Origin: Prostheceraeus crozeri
Taxonomy: Eukaryota; Platyhelminthes; Polycladida; Euryleptidae
DNA: 64,000 nt
Direction of reading: 5' to 3'
Assembly: GCA_907163375.1 (NCBI GenBank)
Contig: CAJQUW010000527.1
Location: 366,898-430,897 of the forward strand
The position numbers and the translations under genes are program-made. The notes under the pieces were generated by a model. It searched no databases and had not been told where the DNA came from. It worked only from the letters and a program-made list of their open reading frames with translations. Positions 35,985-45,998 of this stretch are shown here, in pieces. Position 1 is the stretch's first letter. Each line of letters starts with the position of its first letter.

Positions 35985-36116
35985 ATGAACACCCTCCTAT
36001 ATAAGGCTATCAAATATGATTTACACGAAGTTCGAGAACACCAATTCCTTGGAAATCAAAGATATCATTCCAAATAGAATCGGCTCTACTTAGGGAAAAT
36101 TAACAATTATGAATGC

Positions 36117-36238
36117 TGAGAGAATCGAAAATTTCTTCGGGTACTCATGAGTCATCGGGGGGCCTATGAGTACCCGAAGAAATTTTCGATTCTCTCAACG
36201 GTCTGTCCGGGTACGTGGAGAACCACATCATGCATTCG
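36117..36238. mobile_element. Small palindromic insertion with 31-bp arms
   Basis: 36118-36148 and 36166-36196 are reverse complements (GAGAGAATCGAAAATTTC...TACTCAT) around a 17-base G-rich loop. A ~40-bp tail follows. AATTATGAATGC occurs at both borders (about 36105-36116 and 36239-36250), while repeat H copy 1 has the site once, near 32309-32322. This is insertion with a ~12-bp duplication, the same size as that of the neighbouring Penelope element. Confidence 0.65.
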
Positions 36239-36375
36239 TAATTATGAATGCGTTTTAATCGCCACATTATGCTGACCTCAGAAATGTTCTCAGTTTGACA
36301 TGATGTTGAAGATCATTTGTAGGTTAAAAACAAAAATCTCGCGATTTACTCGCGTCAAAATGAAAGAGCGCGACA

Positions 36376-38941
36376 TATGTGAAAGGCTCCATAGGCTGTA
36401 AAGCTAAAGAAACACCCGCACAACTTCTGCACTGCAAAAAGTTGCATGTGTGAAACATCCCCAACTTGTTATCATCGCAATTACAAAGGTACTTTGCGAA
36501 GAAGGAACTATACCTTTTCTCATACTCGCAGCTGTTGTCACAATCTGCATACTTGATGTTGAACGAGCGATTGCTTCTGAAACGTCGTCATGACGTAGGA
36601 TAGGTGTATTCTATGATGCCATATTCAATTTGGACAAGGAATTCTGGCAATCATTGTTGTTGACTCAATCTCCGACTGTCGAACAAAGACATTTAACGGA
36701 ATTAAGAGCTGTTCGCAAGGTCGAAGGGCATCGTGGTCAGAATTTATTAATTGTCTGCTCCGCTGTTTCCCATTAATTGGGATTGGTTCACTTCGCTACC
36801 AAAAGAGCATAGATTTTCGAAAGAATCCAATGCACTTTTTATGATTGAAGTTTCGGCGGTTCTTGAAGACGACGAGCACGACAATCCTCTTTGCCATCGC
36901 GAATTTCTTATTTTGAACACCTTTTTCCCTTCGTCCTTTATCTCTATATTACCCTTTCCTACGCATCACATCAATGGCTATCTCTAGCTTGAAAAGTGTT
37001 CTTAAATGACATTTAGCATATCTAGAAACTCATAGATCATTTTCTGATCGAGAGCCTATAGGAGTATCGTAAGGCAAAACCCTTCAAAACATCCGAATCA
37101 ACATCCGATTTGGTTGAGCAAAATGTTGACGCCATAACAAGCTACAAATGCTCACAATGGTTTGGATATTCCCTCACATAGATGGATCGCTGACGTGAAA
37201 GAGACTACATTTTTTCCTAGATTTTTAGATTTTCATATTTCAATAAATGATCTTGATTTACATAAATGCTCAATAAATAAGACTCAATAAACTCTAGTGT
37301 TTTCGATCAGGGGCTGCGTCATAGCTTTCTATTTATTCAATATTTTTAATTTTTGATGCAACATCTCATGTTTTTCCTGCGATAATCTTCTGCTGTCTCA
37401 ACAATTTTAGCGAATAAAATGACTTCTTTAATCTGAGGGACAAAGACACAAAACTCTAATGGAACCTTGGTAACAAGTGACTTGCTAACAAGATTGATTG
37501 ACTTTATGAGCATCTAAACTGCTGTTAAATGATTTTTTCATGGTCAAAGCTAAGAACAATGGAAAGTATTTATACCACATGCTGGTGGTATCTGAATTTT
37601 TTTCTGTTGAAATCGGTCCGACAATCTATACTATAAAATTTTTAATTCAAGTGTTTATTTGTTAAAGTTCATTTTGTTACTTCTACTTTGTATTTTTGAA
37701 ATTGAACTCTCAAAAATCAATTTAAAGCAGCGTGATATTTTACGCATTAATCACATAAGCAGATCATGTTCAATCATGTTGTTGTTTCACTACAAAGGCA
37801 CTAATGCAATAATGATAAACATCTCGTTCGCTGCACACATGGCATACACTCATGGAAAATTGGTAAATGATTTTGGATTTCGAAAAACGAACAATTCTCG
37901 GAATTCATCTATTCTGTAGAATGCAAAGCGAAAATTTGAATTAACTGCCGACTTCGATTTGATGGAGGCAAAATTCAATATATTCAACATATTTCAATAA
38001 CGACAAAAAATCAAAGTTTATTCGACTCAGTAACAGTAACCTGGGGATGAACGTCCGCTTTTAAATAAGAAATGATAATAATCTTTCAGTTTGTTAAGGA
38101 AACTACAAGAATGATTGCCTTCGTTGCGCGAAATTTGTGGATGTGCGTGTTTCACAGCGGAAATAATTAGTTTTGACTGTGAGGATGCTCATTGTTCACT
38201 GTTTTGCAGTTGAATAACAATGGACATTATTATTTTTACAACAAGGTTTTACAGACACTATTGCAAGCCATAGGATCTTGTTCGCGATAGTGCAATCTAC
38301 TTCATTACGGTATCATGATTTTCATGCATAGCGCAAGCAAAGTCACTCATTGTCAAAGTAACGCAAACAATTTCAGGAATGGTGAATCGGTGTTCATAAA
38401 TATGTCCAATATTCAAGCATATTTCTCAACTACGTATGCTGTATAACAAATAAATTTACGACGACCAAAAATTGGAAGATTTGCGTTGCATTTCGAATAG
38501 ATTACATCATCGACAGATAAATTGCCTTCTCTGCGTCTTTAGGTCAAGAGATGACACTCTCAATAATTATGGTCACGACCACAACTAGACACAAGGGGCA
38601 AGAAGATCAATTTTGTAATCAATGTGGTCTGTCTGCACTCTGACCGTCGAGATTCGTGTGTTCGCTGATGTGAGCTTCCTTTGCAATGCGCCCGCTTGGT
38701 CAATCAATCGCACAAGCCGAAAAGAGACGAATATCTATGTCAGTTTCTATCGCTTGCTGCAATTTGTCCTCTCTAGACTAACCCACACGCAAATGACTCT
38801 ATCTCAGTGTCAGCATCTCAGACAAATGACTGAAGTCACGAGGTAAGTCTCATGCAGTTCTTAAGCGCGAATAAGGATTTAATCGAGAACAAACATTTAC
38901 CTCGCATGTGAAAATTGCGTCGAGTACATCGCTACATGTGC
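36376..38941. other. Unassigned sequence upstream of the H3-like gene
   Basis: No recognisable gene. The frame 36751-36987 (+, 78 codons, SLPKEHRFSKES) has no known motif. A strong consensus splice donor AG|GTAAGT stands at 38841-38848, at the end of an open frame (38622-38846). It could belong to an upstream non-coding exon, but I see no convincing partner acceptor. Confidence 0.3.
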
Positions 38942-38949
38942 TATTTAAA
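38942..38949 (+). promoter_or_regulatory. Possible TATA box of the H3-like gene
   Basis: TATTTAAA lies 235 bp upstream of the H3-like ATG, followed about 30 bp on by a pyrimidine/CA-rich stretch. No canonical replication-dependent histone promoter boxes were identified. Weak evidence only. Confidence 0.25.
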
Positions 38950-39183
38950 ACATCAATCTCTCAACAACAAGGTCGCTAATCACTCAATACCAAGTATAGG
39001 AGAACCAGTTACAGATACGACGCGGAGGTCGACATGTTGAAGATGACTCTAGCGGTTTCTCATATCCAGAGCATAGAACGCGTAAAACATTATTCCTACT
39101 TCAAATTGTAGCAGATATTTTGGAACAATGAACGGCGTACTCTGAGTGCAGAGCCCACCTACTACTAAACGAGTGCCAACGAG

Positions 39184-39600
39184 ATGGCACGCACCAAGCA
39201 AACTGCACGAAAATCCATTGGCGGCAAAGTCCCACGTAAGCAGGTGGCCACTAAGGCTGCCCGCAAGAGCGCCCCAGCTACCAGCGGTGTGAAGAAACCA
39301 CATCGTTACAGGCCCGGAACTGTCGCCCTTCGGGAAATCAGAAGGTACCAAAAGAGCACTGAACTCTCGATCCGCAAGTTGCCATTCCAGCGACTTGTTT
39401 GTGAAATCGCACAGTACTTCAAGACCGATCAGCGATTCCAGAGCTCCGCTGTCTCTGCCCTCCAAGAAGCATCTGAAGCTTACTTCTTGGTCGGTCTCTC
39501 CGAGGACACCAACTGGTGCGCCAACCACGCTAAGCAGGTGACCATCATGCCCATTGGTGACATTCAACTTTCCCACCGTATGCGCGTTGAACGTGCTTAA
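39184..39600 (+). CDS. Highly divergent histone H3 variant, intronless (138 aa)
   Basis: H3 pairs with H4 to form the nucleosome core. The frame is intact, 138 codons against the usual 135 plus Met. The tail is almost canonical ([11 protein letters not shown], all Lys 4, 9, 14, 18, 23, 27, 36 kept; changes T11I, A15V, L20V, G33S). The fold is strongly altered: L61S, R72C, D77Y, L82Q, M90S, an extra Phe after Y99, F104S, L109W, I112N, R116Q, K122I plus an inserted Gly, A127S, R128H, I130M, G132V. A31, S87, V89 and C110 make it replication-type (H3.2-like) rather than H3.3. The coding sequence is far more GC-rich than its surroundings. No consensus histone 3' stem-loop follows; only a weak AGTGA/TCACT hairpin (39613-39630). 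No other histone gene is nearby. It is either a specialised variant or a pseudogene that has not yet gained a stop. Confidence 0.85.
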   Translation: MARTKQTARKSIGGKVPRKQVATKAARKSAPATSGVKKPHRYRPGTVALREIRRYQKSTELSIRKLPFQRLVCEIAQYFKTDQRFQSSAVSALQEASEAYFLVGLSEDTNWCANHAKQVTIMPIGDIQLSHRMRVERA

Positions 39601-39653
39601 ACAGCAAGCGCTAGTGAACGCGAAGTCACTAAAAGTCAAGATTGCACAAAAGC

Positions 39654-39962
39654 TCAGTAAATGGACAGTAAACCTGAATCCGTGCGATTGAAATTGTCAT
39701 TCCGCGCTATATGCCAAGTTTCTAAATATAGACGCCGCGTGTAATTGGATTCTCTTGCGACGATCTCTGTATTGTTCCAGTCAATGCGATGACCTTCAGA
39801 CAACGAATGTAGTGCCACAGCGGATTTGTCATCCTGCATCAGCTTTTAGTTGTTTTAGGCTGGTCTCCAGAGCATTACTCGTCTGGCCCACATACGAGAG
39901 AGGGCAGTCTTTGCAAGGAATCCGGTAAACGACTCCTCGTGTCTGCTCTTTAGAAGGCCGGT
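39654..39962 (-). pseudogene. Penelope-like GIY-YIG endonuclease fragment, frameshifted
   Basis: Read on minus from 39962: SKEQTRGVVYRIPCKDCPLSYVGQTSNALE gives the zinc-binding CxxC, the GIY (GVVY) and YIG (YVG) strands. A stop and shift occur near 39840. The next frame continues SAVALHSLSEGHRIDW, ARESNYTRRLYLETWHI (catalytic Glu region) to 39654. It differs clearly from the 34-kb element (different clade wording, GHRIDW motif), so it comes from a second Penelope lineage. It converges on the H3-like gene, ending 53 bp from its stop. No RT is attached. Confidence 0.82.
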
Positions 39963-41747
39963 CCTAAAGACATTTTAACTTAACTTAAGATGGATGATGG
40001 ACAGTCATTCGAAAATTCGGTGCAAAATATAGATAATCGTCGAAGCGCAAATTCTGATAGAATTTCATCGACATGTAAATCTTTAATATCAAGATCTCTA
40101 CAAAAACCATCTGATATTGCCTGCTTTTTTAATGCAAACAAATGTCTACTTTATTTCTTGATTTACATAATGAATCTTCTAACTGATAAAATTTCATGTT
40201 TCAAATGATAGAATCTAGCGAAGCCATACAGAAACGAAAAGAAATATCATGCAAATTAGACATTGCAATCAGTTTCCGTTTTAGCTATCGTCTAGTGATT
40301 AAGAAACTCAATTTTCAAGGATAGATAGGGAAATGTTCCGTCCTCTGTTTCCTTGAGTAATGACAAGCTGCAGTTTCTCTAGCTTTTTCTGAAACGCCAT
40401 TGACTATCTTTTATTTCATTGTCATTATTCGTACTTTGTTTGGGATTGCCATAAGAGCAGAACGTAAGGACATCATTTCAGTAGATTTCCTATGTCTATT
40501 AGTCTCGCTTGCACAAAACTGAGTTAGTTGAATTTTTAGCATCTCGTTGAGCAATAAGAGGTTTTTATCAGATATTATCTGAAAGCCCTAGTAATTCAGA
40601 CAAACAAATAATTGTTTGTTACAGCAATGCACAAAGACGCTTGTTAAAAATGCATAAACAGTCAAGGACAGATGGCATCTGGTCCTGGTAAACATTGTCT
40701 CACGCGTGCGTGAAAATTGTATTTCCATACAGAAAAAAGGCGGAGCCTCCTAATATTATATCATTTGCAGAGACGAACTATGTAAGGATTGATAGTTTCA
40801 AAGCATCATTTGAAAATCATCAAAATTAGAGACGCAGGAAACACATTCTGTTTGAATCATGTAGCTCCCATCTTTTTGAAGATGATTTTAGAGCTCCGTA
40901 AAACCTCATCATAAGATCTCCTCATTCCATGACAACACATAATCATTCATTTTGTCATTCCAGGCAGTTAAGATGTATTGGGAAATTAAATGTCTATTGT
41001 TTCTACGTGCTTCTACGATCACTTCAACGCAATTTTGTTTCTTTTTATTTTTCTCCCATAAACTTTTGTGTCTACTAATTATGATGCATTTGTGATGCCG
41101 CTTTTTCTGTAATGAATGATTTTGAAAGTGATATGAGAACAACCTCCTAGTATCTATTTCTATATTGTTTCAAGATAATGAGAAAATAACGCTTTCCGTT
41201 GTGTTAATTTGTAGCACACATGATACTTGTATACGCTTATATAATAAGATATCGATTATAAACTTCTTTTCCATTGCCAAATTCAAAGTGAACAGAAGAA
41301 AGCTGTGACAGGTTATCAATCAATTTTGAATAGTAGTTGGAGAATGTTGATGCATATTGTCTCAAAATATGATATTATTTGTCTATCTTGCATGTTTTAT
41401 AAAAAATAAAATTCACATGAAGTAATGACGTCAACACGTTATTTTAGAATATTCTACCAAGTGTCCAATGAAATGCTTAGACATGAAAACGGTGCATAGG
41501 TACCTGTGCACTCAAAGAGAGCACTGATTCATTCCGAGTTTCCGAAAATATATTTCGCACAATGAATTATCATTGACTTTTCCGGATGGGCAAACTCATA
41601 GAAATCCGACACTATAATGATAAAGGACAAGTACGAACGAGAGCATTGAAAGCAATAGAAGGTCGTGGTGGACATTGTTGGACATTTGTTTTCATGGACG
41701 CGATTGCTGCTTCCAGTGATTGACAGTAGGCCTAAGAAATGGCCAGC
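39963..41747. other. Unassigned AT-rich sequence
   Basis: No gene or shared repeat is firmly recognised. A weakly similar ~145-bp pair exists between 41590-41735 and 43046-43190 (TCCGACACT, CATTGTTGG / GCATTGTCA), too diverged to call. Confidence 0.35.
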
Positions 41748-41765
41748 AGCTTATCCACAGAATTA

Positions 41766-41947
41766 GGCCTCAGCCACACTGAAAGCAAAGAAAACGCGAG
41801 CAATCGTATCTCCGGAAGTTATCAATCGCTCTTGTTTGCTTTGCTCGCAGTGTGGCAGTCTACAACTGCTGCAATGATGACTTTATATTTGCTGCAAAAC
41901 GCTTTGCTCGAAAGACGCTCGGAAAAGCTCGCAGTGTGACTGAGGCC
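41766..41947 (+). mobile_element. Harbinger-type MITE (182 bp, TTA duplication)
   Basis: Inverted ends GGCCTCAGCCACACTG and CAGTGTGACTGAGGCC flank a 150-bp core with CGAGCAA/TTGCTCG-like symmetry. TTA is present on both sides (41763-41765 and 41948-41950), while the uninterrupted family A sequence has a single TTA. PIF/Harbinger transposases target and duplicate TWA with G-rich termini. No coding capacity. Confidence 0.85.
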
Positions 41948-41962
41948 TTAGACAGGTCGTCC

Positions 41963-42218
41963 CATAGAAATCGACAACAATAAAACCTCTAGAATGGAAG
42001 TTAAGCTTCATGCAATACACAATAGTGGCACATAAGTCCCACGCATTTTCACTGAGATACACTTGTCAACGGCTGTATCATTGGGTTAGAATCAGTCACA
42101 TGTGTAAATCAAAGCTTTCCATTGGTTTTTCATGCCCCAACCTAGTTCCCCCGGATGTGCCGCGACCTTGAGTCAAATTCCATTCTAGTCAACTTCAGTT
42201 AAACAATCTATTTCTATG
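41963..42218 (+). mobile_element. MITE family B, copy 2 (256 bp, nested)
   Basis: Ends CATAGAAAT / ATTTCTATG. An 8-bp duplication GGTCGTCC (41955-41962 and 42219-42226) splits the GGTCGTCC of MITE A. The size of the duplication fits hAT. Body as in copies 1, 3 and 4. Confidence 0.92.
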
Positions 42219-42831
42219 GGTCGTCCCTTCTTCTGTTTGACTAGAAAGGAAACATTGGAACATGTTACGTTAATGAAATGGCACAATCTCCTGACTAAAT
42301 GCCATAGCAATCAAACAATAAGCAGCCAGTTCAGCATTAAACACGCCAAATTGTGCGAAGTTTCAGTGGTTGTTATCAACCGGATCACACAGCAAAGAGA
42401 CACAGTCGATATCAAGTTCTACAGAGAAGTTTGTGAACGTTTTTTCGTACGCCTGCTGACTTTTTTAATAAAGATCGGAGGGCCCAACATTATCGAGAAT
42501 ATTTTTGCGCAATGATCTGAATTCTTCGAATCTGAAGGAATCGTGGCGATCGGAGCATTTTGAAGGAATTCAGAGCAATCCGCAGTCGACGCACGACTAT
42601 TTTTCCTATCTCTGTAAGGTATTAAAAATTTCTTTTTGCCCACTTAATAGGTTCCCGCATGTGCCATAGTTTTGAATCAGTTTGCACTTCTAGCAAAGTG
42701 ACACAATTAAACAATCTACTTCTGTGAGCTTATCAGTGTACTGCGTCAATATTCACGGCTGATGTCCTACAGCTTTCAGCCGCCAGTACCCGGTTGGATT
42801 GCCTTTCGACGCCCGCTTCTAAGCAGCAAGT

Positions 42832-43041
42832 TCAATGGTGATTGCTGATCCATGCTTGATTTCTGCCACGGGATTGCTTCTCTAACACACTCTCTACCGC
42901 ATGATGCCATCTCTCCTTCATTGCCCTCCACATCTCTGCCAGATCGGCCTCGTCCGACCAGTTCCCGACAACCTCGTTGAACATCTGTTCCGTCGCGTTG
43001 TGGCATTCCTTGCGAGTACTTTCTATGGGTACTTTTTGCAT
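42832..43041 (-). pseudogene. Possible LINE endonuclease-RT linker fragment
   Basis: The frame contains WSDEADLAEMWRAMKERWHH and RGRNQAWISNH. The spacing of aspartate/tryptophan-rich helix, basic stretch and PWIS-like motif resembles the region between AP endonuclease and reverse transcriptase in RTE/CR1-like LINEs. No flanking RT or endonuclease is preserved and the match is short, so another origin is possible. Confidence 0.4.
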
Positions 43042-43330
43042 CGCAATAACCCATAGATATCCGACACTCTAGTAACATAGGACTAGAACAGCGAGGGATA
43101 TTGACAGCAATAGTGAGGTACGTCGTGAACATGCATTGTCATGACGACGGTACCTAAGCGATAGCGGCTTCTAGTGGTTGATAATGTGAAAGTAACGGCA
43201 ACTTATCAGTGCACACTGCAAATATTCACGGCAATTATCATTTCTTTTTACACTGTATATAAAAGCATTTTGATGAGATAACTTGTAATAGATCGCCTTG
43301 CGGCAGGAATCTTCGACTGCCTCCAGTTTC

Positions 43331-43333
43331 AGT

Positions 43334-43366
<33 letters not shown>

Positions 43367-44437
43367 TCGTTTATTGTTCCACTACGATGATTCGGTGGAC
43401 ACTTACAATAGAACAGTAACAGTAACATCGATGTCATATACATTAATACACAGAATGAGAAGTCAATGGTTAATGAGGTACATAAAAAGGAAGGACAAGA
43501 AAGCTTATTTACAAAATCTGATAAAAGATCTGCTGAAGCGCACTGTTCTAGCGAGAGGTGGACACAAGACCGAGCAACTGCGTAAAGACATCTCCCTCAC
43601 TGGGCGGATCAAAAACAAATCTCTGAGGGGGTGGGATGGATCTGAACTTATAGTGTCAAACAATTTCTCACAGGTACAGTTCGCAGATTGAATAAGCGAA
43701 GAGTTCACAGAATGGGACAGTCCAATAATGCGATATACGCGACGTTCAATACGCAATAGGTCATTCAACAAGTACTGGGGTGCATTGCAGAAGCATGCAT
43801 GGGCATACGTCATGATGGAACGTATAAAAGCCTTGTAACATTTCATCATTAATGCTGCAGAACAGCCTGCACGACGCAGATTGCGAATAATAAAAATGCG
43901 CTGTGAAGCCTTCCTCACAATGTATTGAAACTGCAAAGTCCACTTCAGGTCATCAGAAAAAATAACACCAAGGTAAGAAAAAGAATTGACTTTCTTAACA
44001 ACCGTGTCACCGAGACGCACTGGGTTTGTTACCAAAGACGATTTAGTTGTGATATCCGTAACAAAACATTTTGAAAAGTTTATTTCCAGAGAAATAGAAT
44101 TAGCCCAGTTGATAATGTTGTCACACTCTAGCTGCAAATCATCATCACCAGAATTTCTGAGAAAATGGAGTAATAGAATATCATCAGCATATTGTATGAC
44201 AGATGAATTCGAGCACACCGGGGTTAGACTGTCAGTGGACAAGGCAAATAATACGGGTCCAATGACGCTTCCTTGGGGAACGCCACTGGGAAGAGACATC
44301 CAGTTAGAGCATTCGCCATTAATGGAAATACGTTGACGGCGTTCTTTCAAAAAATCAGCAATCCAATTTACAACAAACGATGGGACGGGAAACGTTTTAC
44401 ATGCACGAATTAGTTTGCTTCTTCTAAATAATAATAA
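43331..44437 (-). mobile_element. 5'-truncated LINE with (CTTA)n tail
   Basis: Coding direction minus. The 3' end is a tetranucleotide repeat (TAAG on plus, 43331-43366). The 3' UTR is about 140 bp. Truncated inside the reverse transcriptase at about 44437, next to a short AAT repeat at 44440-44456. Confidence 0.82.
43505..44437 (-). pseudogene. Non-LTR reverse transcriptase, C-terminal part, open
   Basis: The frame stays open from about 44437 (SKLIRACKTFPVPSFVVNWI) to the stop at 43505. Motifs: LPSGVPQGSVIGPVLFAL, QYADDILLL (catalytic YADD), FSYLGVIFSDDLKW and SIMTYAHACFCNAPQYL. This is the polymerase palm and C-terminus of a CR1/Jockey-like LINE distinct from that at 16 kb. It has no internal stops, so the insertion is relatively young despite truncation. 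The Met at 44350 is internal to the domain. Confidence 0.87.
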
Positions 44438-44820
44438 TAATAAATCATATATTTTTCATGAAAAATGAGAATCAGTGCAGCTTCGGAGCACATTTCATAC
44501 ATGATTGTGATATGAATCAAGTTAGAAAGAAAATCAATCAACGAAAGTATTGTTCAAAATGATGGCTGCCATGGGCAACGCATCAAGGGGGCAGTGGGGA
44601 CATTTTCCCCTTCACTTTTTTGAGTTGGAGGTGATTGTACCCTCGCTTTTGAAGGCACCATTTCTGTAATTATATGAATATAAAATTCAGATTTTGACGA
44701 ATTCATCCATCACGTTTGTAATGTATAACGCGCTCTTCTAATTTCTCTTCGGATCGCGCGTGGCAACATGTAAACATTCATTGATAGATGACAAATTTCT
44801 TGAGGCGATTATTAATAATA
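44438..44820. other. AAT repeat and unassigned sequence
   Basis: A short AAT repeat at 44440-44456. The rest shows no recognisable feature. Confidence 0.4.
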
Positions 44821-45160
44821 ATATATAATAATAATAATAATAATTTATTCCGACGAAATATGATGATACATGGATAATTTTGACATGGTTTACTGTACAT
44901 GAATGATTCTTGCGGAAAACGCAGTAATGGCCAAAAGGCACTTACGTTCTGCGTAGGAAAACATTAGAATTCACAATATTGAGTCAGATTTGCTTGGTGT
45001 AGTCGTTCTTTAAATGCGTTGATAGAGGGCGCATGGACAGTGTCATCAGGTAGACCATTCCAAATAGGACAAATACGTAAGAAGAATATGTTGCGTGCAA
45101 TATGACAAACACTTGTCGAGTGACGTCCACATCTGTGCAGCCAGCGGGATTTTGACCAAG
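44821..45160 (-). mobile_element. LINE 3' end with (ATT)n tail and C-terminal coding scrap
   Basis: On minus the frame reads IFFLRICPIWNGLPDDTVHAPSINAF and ends in TAA at 44964-44966. This 'IWNxLPDD...APSxxxFK' pattern is the end of many CR1/L2-like LINE ORF2 proteins. The 3' UTR then runs to an AAT repeat at 44821-44853. It represents a third, independent LINE insertion. Confidence 0.75.
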
Positions 45161-45922
45161 AACAGCATAGTGGTATGATACCTAAATTCAGGGATCCATT
45201 CAGGCATTGTGCATGCTGAAATGGCTAGCTCATATTTGATAAATCTGGCAAGCAGATCTGCAATGTTTTGAGGGAATAATCCATCATGTAAGCATGTGTT
45301 CCACTGCTCCCAAAGACGATCACTGAGAAGCGAAATGCAGAAAGTTCGGTGGATAATTTTCTTGGCTTCTAACTAAGATAGGATCATCATCGCAATCCTC
45401 CACTTGTCTCTCAGTTATCTCTAATTTTGTCGCTTTGTTAGACCGAATCAGCTCATTTTATTCCACGTCTTCAACAGCCAGGTTCGACCCTCATTATGTG
45501 AGTGCTTATAGTATGTTGTTTCGTCAAATCGATCAATTTAAAATCATCTGGAGGATCAGGCATTATTTTAGTTCCTCTGAGACTCAAATCAAAGCGTATG
45601 ATCTGCCAAAGCGATCTCCGAAGTGAGGTGAGACCCTAAATTATTGGTCCAAATCGATTTCCAGCACATGCTGCGGTATCATTTTCGAATGCTTTAAATA
45701 GAAAAAAACAAACTAAGATTGGATTCTATGAATATAGAAAACAAACATGAAACGTTGTCGCATAGGAAAATATTACATTCTAGCATTTAAGATGACACTC
45801 CGCATTTATAATTTCTTAATGACTTTTATGAGCATCATTAAATAACTAATGACAATAAATTCACTACATACTTTGTATATGGCTTGGGAATTTGCGAAGT
45901 ATAAAACATCGTAATTTAACTA
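45161..45922. other. Unassigned sequence
   Basis: The LINE homology may continue a little into this stretch but I cannot follow the frame. Nothing else recognised. Confidence 0.35.
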
Positions 45923-45965
45923 GTCCAATATATTTCAGACGCTATAAGCGTTCATCTTCAGAGAC
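45923..45965 (-). ncRNA. Hammerhead-like motif (minus strand)
   Basis: On minus: CTGAAGA (45961-45955), a hairpin with ACGC/GCGT arms, GAAAT (45936-45932), a two-base-pair helix III around AT and an ATT triplet. GTCT and GGAC could close helix I (one G-T pair). The junction next to helix II is mismatched. It faces a similar plus-strand motif at 45999-46028. Confidence 0.35.
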
Positions 45966-45998
45966 AGTGCAAGGCTATCACAATGCATATTTTTATCC

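Larger units (their letters stand above)
33925..36016 (-). mobile_element. Penelope-like element (EN+) with inverted terminal copies of its 3' end
   Basis: Coding direction is minus. The 3' end (33925-34300: end of endonuclease plus 3' UTR) is repeated inverted at the 5' side (35607-35984), 378 bp per arm. I compared the arms and saw one substitution in the coding part and near-identity elsewhere. A 12-bp direct repeat TGATTTACACGA flanks the element (33913-33924 and 36017-36028). Inverted partial copies and variable target duplications are known habits of Penelope-like retroelements. Reading order on minus is RT, linker, GIY-YIG endonuclease. The RT is cut at its 5' end by the inverted arm, so the copy is dead. 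Confidence 0.9.
33690..36375 (+). repeat. Dispersed repeat H, copy 2, split by two insertions
   Basis: H-homologous blocks lie at 33690-33912, 36029-36116 and 36251-36375. They are interrupted by the Penelope element (33925-36016) and by a palindromic insertion (36117-36238). Comparison with copy 1 shows sequence continuous across both sites. Confidence 0.6.
41756..42726 (+). mobile_element. MITE family A, copy 4, carrying two nested insertions
   Basis: Ends CACAGAATTA (41756) and CTACTTCTGTG (42726), flanked by a perfect 8-bp duplication AGCTTATC (41748-41755 and 42727-42734). After removing the two insertions (with one target copy each) the sequence CACAGAATTAGACAGGTCGTCCC is restored, as in copy 3. 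The body 42227-42726 is highly similar to copy 3. Confidence 0.93.

Noticed and set aside
36118-36196. Hammerhead reading of the 31-bp hairpin
   Set aside because: CGATGA and GAAGAAA are present but the C-T-G-A core and a cleavage triplet are not.
39049-39639. 196-codon open frame antisense to the H3-like gene
   Set aside because: It mirrors the GC-rich histone coding strand, has no family motif and no independent promoter or terminator; a shadow.
39601-39720. Search for the histone mRNA 3' stem-loop
   Set aside because: No GGCTCTTTTCAGAGCC-like hairpin. Only a weak 5-bp AGTGA/TCACT hairpin with an 8-base loop, which does not match the consensus.
42776-43132. 118-codon minus frame
   Set aside because: Alternative frame of the likelier LINE linker fragment at 42832-43041; low-complexity Gly/Arg/Glu composition.
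41590-43190. Possible repeat pair 41590-41735 / 43046-43190
   Set aside because: Similarity limited to scattered short words; not enough to call a family.
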